From: Spinacia oleracea
Lineage: Eukaryota; Streptophyta; Magnoliopsida; Caryophyllales; Amaranthaceae
Direction: 5' to 3'
Assembly: GCF_020520425.1 (NCBI RefSeq)
Contig: NC_079487.1
Coordinates: 86,805,141 to 86,869,140 of the forward strand
DNA length: 64,000 nucleotides
The first letter of the stretch is position 1; each line of letters starts with the position of its first letter. The notes below the pieces were generated by a model that was not told the origin of the DNA, did no database searches, and saw only the letters and a list, made by a program, of their open reading frames with translations. This document shows, one piece after another, positions 57,591-64,000 of the stretch. A program made the translations under genes and the position numbers.

Positions 57591-57773
57591 GCATCTGAAG
57601 TGAGATACGTTGAAATAGTGAAGGGTGAACTTGAAGAACTCGAAAGCCTTAACACCATTAGTATTGGCTGCAAATAAGCGGCCAAGGACATTCTCAACAA
57701 ATTTAGCAGAAAGGTTAGAAGGAGGAATATGGTGAAAAATGGTAGGCTGAATTGGCGCATCAGGAACAGATGG
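57591..57773 (-). pseudogene. PPR-like protein fragment captured in reverse
   Basis: Minus-strand frame open for 61 codons. It reads PSVPDAPIQPTIFHHIPPSN, then SAKFVENVLGRLFAANTNGV and KAFEFFKFTLHYF. It resembles the region before the first repeat of plant pentatricopeptide (PPR) proteins (usually '...LVLRRL...ALEFF'). It ends at an unrelated junction near 57590. Orientation is opposite to the RBM22 exon, so it was a separate capture or an inversion. Confidence 0.45.
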
Positions 57774-58257
57774 TCACTTATAATTTGAGTGATTCAAATG
57801 ACTATTGTTGTTAATTTTCCTTTGATTTAAAAATGTGTTCATCATGCTTTGTATATATATATTTGACATATTAAATTTTCTTTGCAGATTATTGATGATT
57901 CAAGTGGTAATGGTAAAATGTAGATCAAGATTAACAAGTTATCTTGAAGCCGCTAACATAGCAATAGGTTTACTTGGTAATTAGTTAGGTTTACTTGGTA
58001 TTTAGTTTTGGACTATCTTATAGAAAAAATGATGTTAGAAAGTTGTTTTTGTTATAACATATTTCTTTTATTTCAGTTTGACTAGACTCTGTAAATTAAT
58101 TTAATGTATGGATTATTGTTAATCACTTTTTCTAAATTAATCAAAGCACGACGTTACGTTGTTTTATGATAATGTAGTAAATTGATTCTTGTATTTGATT
58201 ACCATCATCTATGGTCAATATATATTTTTATAGACAATTCATGATTTTAGATTAATT

Positions 58258-58281
58258 CACACACACACACACACACACAAG
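58258..58281. repeat. (CA)n microsatellite
   Basis: About 11 CA units at the edge of the CACTA subterminal repeat zone. Confidence 0.9.
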
Positions 58282-58299
58282 TGTGAATGCAAATTGTGA

Positions 58300-58740
58300 C
58301 GCTCCAAAGCGTCTAAATTATTATGTATATATGAAAAATAATATGATGCAAATTGTGACGCTCCAAAGGGTCTAAATTATTTTGGAGGGAATGGGGGGAC
58401 CTCGCATGAAAGTGAACATATAGTGACTCTAATAAGAGTCTATATATTTCGGGTGTCTAAAGCGTCTCTATATGGTTTATAGTGGCGAAAAAATGTGTTT
58501 ATACGCGTGCAAATAGTGACGCTTTATACAGTCTAAATATTGCGACTCCCTATAGAGTCACTATATCCCAAATAGCGACGAAGAAATATGTCGATATTTT
58601 GCAAATTGTGACGCTCTAAAGCGTCGGTAAATAGCGGCAATGAAAATAGCGACCCTCTCCCAAAGCGTCGCTATGTGAAATAGCGACACTGTAGAGCGTC
58701 ACAATTTGTCCCAAAAAGCGTCACAATGTGCCGCGTTTTT
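58300..58740. repeat. Right subterminal repeat zone of the CACTA element
   Basis: Many copies, both orientations, of GACGCTCYAAAGCGTC-like and TAGCGACG words. Such arrays bind the CACTA accessory transposition protein in other plants. Confidence 0.75.
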
Positions 58741-58748
58741 TTGTAGTG

Positions 58749-59217
58749 TCATTTTGCATTGAAAACATTTTATAGCAAACCAAATGCACCTAAGTTAACA
58801 TCAATAACACCAAATATTCCCTATTGAGGTTGGCATGAGTGGTTAAGGGCCTCTTGCTCCTTAACCAAGGTCTCAGGTTCAAGCCTTGGGTATGGAAAAA
58901 TCTCAACTGGGAGAAATGCTACCCACCGAGGTACCCATGCAAACTCCCGCGGGAGATTAGTCCGCTCGCCGAAGGCGATGGGGGAACTCCACGTAGTAGA
59001 ACCAAAAAAAAAAAATATATATAACACCAAATACTCCCTATAACTTAGGTGTAAAAATAACAACAAAATGTCTTGAACGCACAAGGTGTACAATAAATTT
59101 ATCATACACCAAAATAACTTTTTCCCAGTTTTTTAATAACATTTAACATATTTTGATTAACTTTATATTATTAAAAAAAAATCGATGGATGAACATTTTA
59201 AAGGTTCTAATAATTAA
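58749..59217 (+). repeat. Repeat copy A, right part
   Basis: Continues copy A after the CACTA element and matches 62640-63098. It contains the SINE at 58825-59022. Confidence 0.85.
58825..59022 (+). mobile_element. tRNA-derived SINE in repeat copy A
   Basis: About 198 bp. A-box TGGCATGAGTGG (58831-58842), B-box GGTTCAAGCC (58876-58885), and an A-rich tail (about 59003-59015). It is flanked by a 19-bp duplication AACACCAAATAYTCCCTAT with one mismatch (58806-58824, 59023-59041). Of the kind known from Amaranthaceae; family name not assigned. Confidence 0.88.
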
Positions 59218-59316
59218 CTTTATACTACGTAGTACATAATTAGTGATTTTGAAGGAATAATTTTTATTAAAATGAAAATTTTTATCACTAAAAAATAGAT
59301 AACTTTTACTCCGTAC

Positions 59317-59708
59317 TAGACCTGGTTATTGGACAGGGTAGTCCAATGGATATAGGGTTAGGGTCAAGTTAATAGGGCTTTTATTGGGCAGGGCTCTTAT
59401 TGGACAGGGCCTTTATTGGACAGGGTCATTATAGGGTCAAACTTATACTACAATTAGTTTGAAAATAAAAATAGTAATGATACAAAAAATTACATGCATA
59501 GCTTCGTATTTACTTGTACTTGCACATGGCTCTTTTGTTTTTCATTTTTCATTGCTCGTTTATTGACCCGCCCAATAATGACCCGCTATTGACCCGCGAC
59601 CCGCTTTTGACCCGCCCATTATCGACCCTCTAAAAATGACCCTTTCAATACCCGACCCTCTTTTGACCCGCACCGACCCTGACCCGCCCCGCCCGATAAC
59701 CTGGCCTA
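59317..59708. mobile_element. hAT-type MITE
   Basis: 392 bp with ends TAGACCTGGTTATTGG and the complement of TAGGCCAGGTTATCGG. A perfect 8-bp duplication CTCCGTAC flanks it (59309-59316, 59709-59716), the hAT length. The right half is dense in GACCCGC words, the left in GGGTC/GGACAGGG. Confidence 0.85.
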
Positions 59709-60480
59709 CTCCGTACATCATATGGGGTAACTTTTATGCATTTAAAGTTTTTTCCCCCCTCCAATATACAATACTAGTCTTATATGCACGCGATGCGTGC
59801 TGTATTATATAAAAACTTAAATTGTGTTGTTACAATTAATCATAACGGATATTAAGCACTAAAAAATCATTTGCAAAGGTTCATATTTTAAACCTATGAG
59901 AGCTACAATACGTAAATCTTGCAATCTAAATAGTGTAATAATGTAATATACATGTCCTTACATGACAAAACTTCAAAATTTTAGTACTAAAATAAAGTAA
60001 CTAAACATATAAATTAGTTGTTTTACTTTTTTTTTTTCTCTTGCTCGCAATATATTTGTCTAACTACATGTACTCCTCCGCTCAATCGATGTGCAACACA
60101 TAACTAATATTAAGAATGTTCTAAATTAATATCTCTAATTGGTGGAGGTAGCACCCATGAATAAGATTTGTTGTTGAGAATACTTTTTCCTTGACCCGAT
60201 TGCGTCCGTTATGCTGCATGAACATATACAAATATATGTTAATGTTAATTACAATATGACCTGATTAATTCGGAAAATTATCACGGCACGATGGAATGAG
60301 ATAAACAACTTACCTTAAATGGAATATTATTACTTAATCCATTATCCCAATTCCTTAAAATGTGGAAACCAATTAAGACAAAATATTGAAGAACCAATAA
60401 TACTTGAGTCTTTCTTTTCCACACTGACCAAGTAATAACTAAAATTTTGATGAACTAATATTGACAAACAAAATTTTGTA

Positions 60481-60483
<3 letters not shown>
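59709..60483. other. Intergenic DNA
   Basis: No ORF or element ends recognised. A near-palindrome TGCACGCGATGCGTGC lies near 59786. Confidence 0.35.

Positions 60484-60547
<64 letters not shown>
60484..60547. repeat. (AAT)n microsatellite
   Basis: About 21 units of AAT/TAA. Confidence 0.95.
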
Positions 60548-60549
<2 letters not shown>

Positions 60550-60589
60550 GCCCAAGGAAATATCGAAAGAAAAATATAAAAATAAAACA

Positions 60590-61060
60590 AAAAGGAAGAG
60601 GAAAGAAATGAACTAAAGTAGATACTCTGTGTTTTTTTTGCACGCTCACTTCATCCTCTACATATTCCTCTTTCATTTTCTCTCTCCTCTCCTCTCCTCT
60701 CCTCCCCACTTTCTCTTTCTAGGGTTTCTATCCTTCAATTTCTTTGCTTTTCTATCTTTCAATTTCTGTTCTTTTATCCATTTATTTCACTTGATTGTCG
60801 ATCTACTTGCGATTTCAATTCAAGTTGTTCAGCCGAATTCATTTCATGAAGGTAAGTTTTCATTTCGTGTCACTCCCACTTTCTCTCTCCTTTCCGTGTA
60901 CCTCCGCTCATCTGAGCCGGCCACTGTCACCGGAAATCTCTAGAATCATCTCGATTCTTCTAACTACGAAGTATTTCTTCAAGCTCAGAAGAGTGATATT
61001 CTGCTCTTTTTTGTTGTCGAAGAGTAGCCATGGCGATTAATCCAAGATTTTCAGTGAGTT
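60590..61060 (+). other. Possible 5' leader and first exon of a host gene
   Basis: A long CT-rich zone (TCTCTCCTCTCCTCTCCTC), a CTAGGGTTTC telo-box-like word, and a possible leader donor (CATGAAGGTAAGT) at about 60852. Then an ATG at 61030 (MAINPRFS) before a GTGAGT donor. This is the look of a plant 5' untranslated region, but no downstream exon is seen. It may be an orphaned promoter. Confidence 0.35.
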
Positions 61061-61611
61061 CTTGTATTAATTTGTCCAATTCGTTAATTGTTCGTGAGAA
61101 ATGATTGAGTTTTATAGCTCTTTAATTTAGGCGTTTTGTATTGAATTAAGTTTTGGAATTATGGAGGCTTTTACTGCTCCTTGATTGTAGGCATTTTGTT
61201 AAGGTCTTTATTGCTCTTTGATTTTTTATTTTAGGCGTTATAGAGTATAATCTATTAATTTGATTTATGTTGGCAATTGTAATAATTTGTAGCATTATAC
61301 GTTTTTTTTTATCCTGTATTGTTGACTGACTTTGTGGAGAAAATGGGGGGAGATTAAAATTTGTGTTCTTGCTGTAGAGATTTGGTGCCGTGAGATAAGT
61401 GAGAAATTAATTTGACTGATTTTGTTTGCTAAACAGAAAATTTATGCGGAGTGGATCCCTAATTTGTGTTATTCCGTTTGACTTTTATTTGCTTGTATAA
61501 TTTTTTTTTTAAATACCTTATTTTTCAATAACCAAGGGTATAATGGATTTTTCTACAGGGGACGCCAAAAGTGTAATTACCAAATTAACCTCAGGTGTTC
61601 CCTTATACCTT
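61061..61611. other. Intergenic/intron-like DNA
   Basis: T-rich, no coding seen. Confidence 0.35.
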
Positions 61612-63098
61612 ATATAATTTTTCTAATATGACCAAATCTAATTTTCCAGAACTAATATTTAAATTAAAACCTACGATTATTATTAATATGTTAAATGATT
61701 AAATTTTTAATCAATATTACTCGTACAATAAATTTCATTCAACTTTATAATATTATTATTGAAAATTACATATTATTGATTTGAATCTGGTCATTATTTA
61801 ACTACTTCTTATATAAGATAGATATTGAGTTCTTCATCTAAATATTTTTTATAATAACTACGCACACTAAGAAATGAAACGAATTAATATGAAATATTGT
61901 ATCAATATTAATGAACAATATGTTTTTAAAAAAGATGAAATATTTCCCTATTTCTGAACAATCTAACAAGAAGTTTGACATCCACTGCACTCCAATATTA
62001 TTTAATGCATATTATATGCAAATTTCATTCTAATTTGGATGCGATCTGGACATATCTGCTCTAATATGGATGTGATCTTGACATGTGGGTCCTTATATGG
62101 ATATGATCTGGACATGCCGGTTCTAATCTAAGCATGATCTCGACATATCGGTTTTGAGACATGATTTGAATAGATCGGTTTGATCTAAGCATATTAGTTT
62201 AGATCTGGACATGATTTTGACATATTAGTTTTAATCTGACAAATCCGTTCAGATATGGAAATGATCTAAGCATATTGATTATGATCTTGACATATCTGAG
62301 CAGATTGGTGACGATCAAAGTATAACTCATATTAAAATACGGAGTGAGTAGATTAAGGCTTCGTTTGGTAGGGCGTAAGATATTTTCATGGAAAATTATT
62401 TTCCCATTTTCTATCATTTACGTTATTTGGTTTGACAAGGGACGTAAAATAACTTTTCATAACTCACTCAAAGGTGTAAAAATATTTTTCATGTGAAAGG
62501 GAGGGAAACCTCTTTTCCACCTTTCCTCCTCGCCTCCCCCTCCCTTCTTCCCTTCAATCTTCACCATTTTCTCCTATTTTCTTTTAAGAAACCAAACAAA
62601 ACAAAACTAGTTTGGAATTGTTATGTTTTCCATGGAAAATCATTTTGCATTGAAAATATTTTATACCAAACCAAATGCACCTAAGTTAACATCAATAACA
62701 CCAAATATTCCCTATTGAGGTTGGCATGAGTGGTTAAGGGCCTCTTGCTCCTTAACCAAGGTCTCGGGTTCGAGCCTTGGGTGTAGAAAATCTCAACTGG
62801 GAGGGATGCTACCCACCGAGGTACCCATGAAAACTCCCGCGGGAGATTAGTCCACTTGCCGAAGGCGGTGGGGGAACTCCTTGTAGTAGAACAAAAAAAA
62901 ATACAACACAAAATACTCCCTATAACTTAGGTGTAAAAATAACAACAAAATGTCTTGAACGCACAAGGTGTACAATAAATTTATTGTACACCAAAATAAC
63001 TTTTTCCCAATTTTTTAATAACATTTAACATATTTTGATTAACTTTATATTATTAAAAAAAATCGATGGATGAACATTTTAAAGGGTCTAATAATTAA
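61612..63098 (+). repeat. Repeat copy B
   Basis: About 1.49 kb, matching copy A (41752-43069 plus 58749-59217) throughout, without the Stowaway or CACTA elements. Small indels include loss of a short run near 62622 (copy A has extra bases TGTTTTCCCTTGGAAAA). It serves as the empty-site control for both insertions. Confidence 0.88.
62716..62904 (+). mobile_element. tRNA-derived SINE in repeat copy B
   Basis: Same SINE as 58825-59022, at the same site. Its flanking repeat AACACCAAATATTCCCTAT / AACACAAAATACTCCCTAT is at 62697-62715 and 62905-62923. B-box GGTTCGAGCC is closer to consensus here. Confidence 0.88.
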
Positions 63099-63184
63099 AA
63101 ACTTTACTAGGTTAAGCTTCTTCTCTCTGCCATGGAAAGAGCGTAGGATAAGGTTCCTTGCTATCGTGCGCACCCCTTTCGAAA

Positions 63185-64000
63185 ATGACGAGGAAGAAGA
63201 AGAATCAGAAGCATGAAGTTCGAGAAATCAATGAGGAGGCCTCCTCTCTTCTCAACACTGTAAGTTTGAGACCAAAGAACCAGCATCAACTGAGAAATGT
63301 GACACCCAGCTATGGTGGGGAAACTCGGAAATCGCCGCCGGTCATTTCTCTGTTTCCGTCGCACCCAAACACTGAGCCACCTTCTCCTGAGATGCAGGAA
63401 GCCATTGATGCCTATCACGCTGCTATTAACTACACCCCTTCTCTCCCAACGCAAACCCAGGTGGTTTCTCCAAAGATCTTGGAGCCTGTGGAAGGTGTGC
63501 AAGACAGTAGAGTTCTTAGAGGCTCTGCTTTGGAAAAGGTTAAGGAGATGATGAGGAATGTGAATGCTGTGCTTGGATTGAAGAATGGTACGGAAACCCT
63601 CGCTGATAATGGGGGTTTGCAATTTCCAGAAACAGAGCACATGGATGCTACTCAGCATAGGCCCAGTTCTTCAAAGGAGCAGTGTGAGAGTGGTGCACCT
63701 CCACCAACACCTTGGGTGAGTCTCTTTAAAGGTACTCAACTCACTTAAAGGTAATGCACTCTCTTTCATTCCCCCCACAATTTCAGATGGTTGTCATGTT
63801 GCTGTGCTTGATAGCTTAGACATTAAGAGTATGGCTGCTCAGTGGGATGCAGCTCTTATTTTGTATGTTGTAGGAGAGAAACCTTCCATTGGGGCTGTCA
63901 TTAGATATATTGCTAATGAGTGGAAAAATCTTAGTAAGCCCTCTGTGTTTCTTCATGATGAGGGGTACTTTGTGATTAAATTTGCTGCTCAGAAAGATAG
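63185..64000 (+). pseudogene. LINE ORF1 (DUF4283) 5' part, frameshifted, runs off the right edge
   Basis: Begins MTRKKKNQKHEVREINEEAS at 63185 (an earlier in-frame Met is at 63158). It reads to a stop at 63746-63748, just after PWVSLFKGTQLT. A one-base shift near 63735-63745 moves to a frame reading NALSFIPPTISDGCHVAV. The DUF4283 core follows (WDAALILYVVGEKP, then FLHDEGYFVIKFAAQ), open to the window end. ORF1 of plant L1-type LINEs is an RNA-binding chaperone. The 5' untranslated region begins after about 63100, where repeat copy B ends. The endonuclease/RT ORF2 would lie outside the window. Confidence 0.8.

Larger units (their letters stand above)
43070..58748. mobile_element. 15.7-kb CACTA (En/Spm) element carrying host gene pieces
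   Basis: The left end is CACTACAAGAAAA. The right end is the complement of CACTACAAAAAAA, giving 13-bp inverted ends with one mismatch. A TCA duplication flanks it (43067-43069, 58749-58751), and copy B of the host repeat has an empty site with one TCA. The right subterminal zone (58300-58740) is full of GACGCT/AGCGTC repeats, as expected of CACTA ends. The left one (43095-43180) has GACGG/TCGCTAT words. No TNP2 or other transposase was recognised. Carried pieces include an RBM22-type exon, a PPR-like fragment, an endonuclease-like spliced ORF and unrecognised exons. Nested elements inside are possible. Confidence 0.88.

Noticed and set aside
58825-59022. tRNA gene suggested by A and B boxes
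   Set aside because: No cloverleaf. It has a poly(A) tail and a 19-bp duplication, so it is a SINE.
60342-60709. Minus ORFs rich in Leu or Tyr
   Set aside because: Direct translations of the (AAT)n microsatellite.

Overview
The window is plant nuclear DNA. It has spliced genes with GT-AG introns, a chloroplast Rieske oxygenase gene, Ty3/gypsy and Ty1/copia LTR retrotransposons, CACTA, Mutator, hAT and Stowaway DNA elements, and a tRNA-derived SINE. AT-rich spacers and frequent 'ACTCCGTA' strings suggest Caryophyllales, probably Amaranthaceae (spinach, beet or quinoa group). That placement is an impression, not a measurement.

Positions 1-34210 are a nest of retrotransposons. The largest is a Tat/Ogre-type Ty3 element on the + strand. 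It enters from the left and probably ends near 32047. Its parts run protease, gag-like block, G-patch/RT/RNase H/second (archaeal-type) RNase H, integrase, an antisense DUF7745-like gene with its own TATA box, an array of small stem-loops, and a very long 3' LTR (about 25512-32047). Three younger elements interrupt it. A 4.05-kb solo LTR (6071-10121, TSD TTAGC) splits the second RNase H. A 10.25-kb copia element (11226-21476, TSD CATAT) splits the integrase; its LTRs are nearly identical but its pol is dead. A 1.29-kb Mutator-like element (29722-31006, 9-bp TSD) lies in the LTR and carries a GC-rich coding-like fragment. The LTR also holds a compact antisense gene for a 46-residue membrane peptide, with a TATA box and an AATAAA signal. 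The large element appears to have landed in the antisense ORF of a second Tat element, whose remaining ORF and 3' LTR occupy 32048-34210.

Positions 34211-41750 hold the ordinary host genes. One is an intronless, C-terminally truncated copy of the TFIIH subunit TFB1/p62 (34681-35916, +). The other is a three-exon gene of the pheophorbide a oxygenase/TIC55/PTC52 family (37471-40389, -), which looks intact and chloroplast-targeted.

Positions 41750-63100 are built on two copies of a 1.5-kb repeat (A: 41752-43069 plus 58749-59217; B: 61612-63098). Both copies contain the same SINE insertion. Copy A was later hit by a Stowaway MITE (41955-42225) and by a 15.7-kb CACTA element (43070-58748, TSD TCA). 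Copy B shows the unoccupied state at both sites. The CACTA element has no transposase that I recognise and carries host gene pieces: a complete RBM22/MAC5-type exon, a PPR-like fragment, an endonuclease-like spliced ORF, and several unrecognised exons. To the right lie a hAT MITE (59317-59708, 8-bp TSD), an (AAT)n microsatellite, a possible leader exon near 60600-61060, and the 5' part of a LINE (DUF4283 ORF1) that runs off the right edge.
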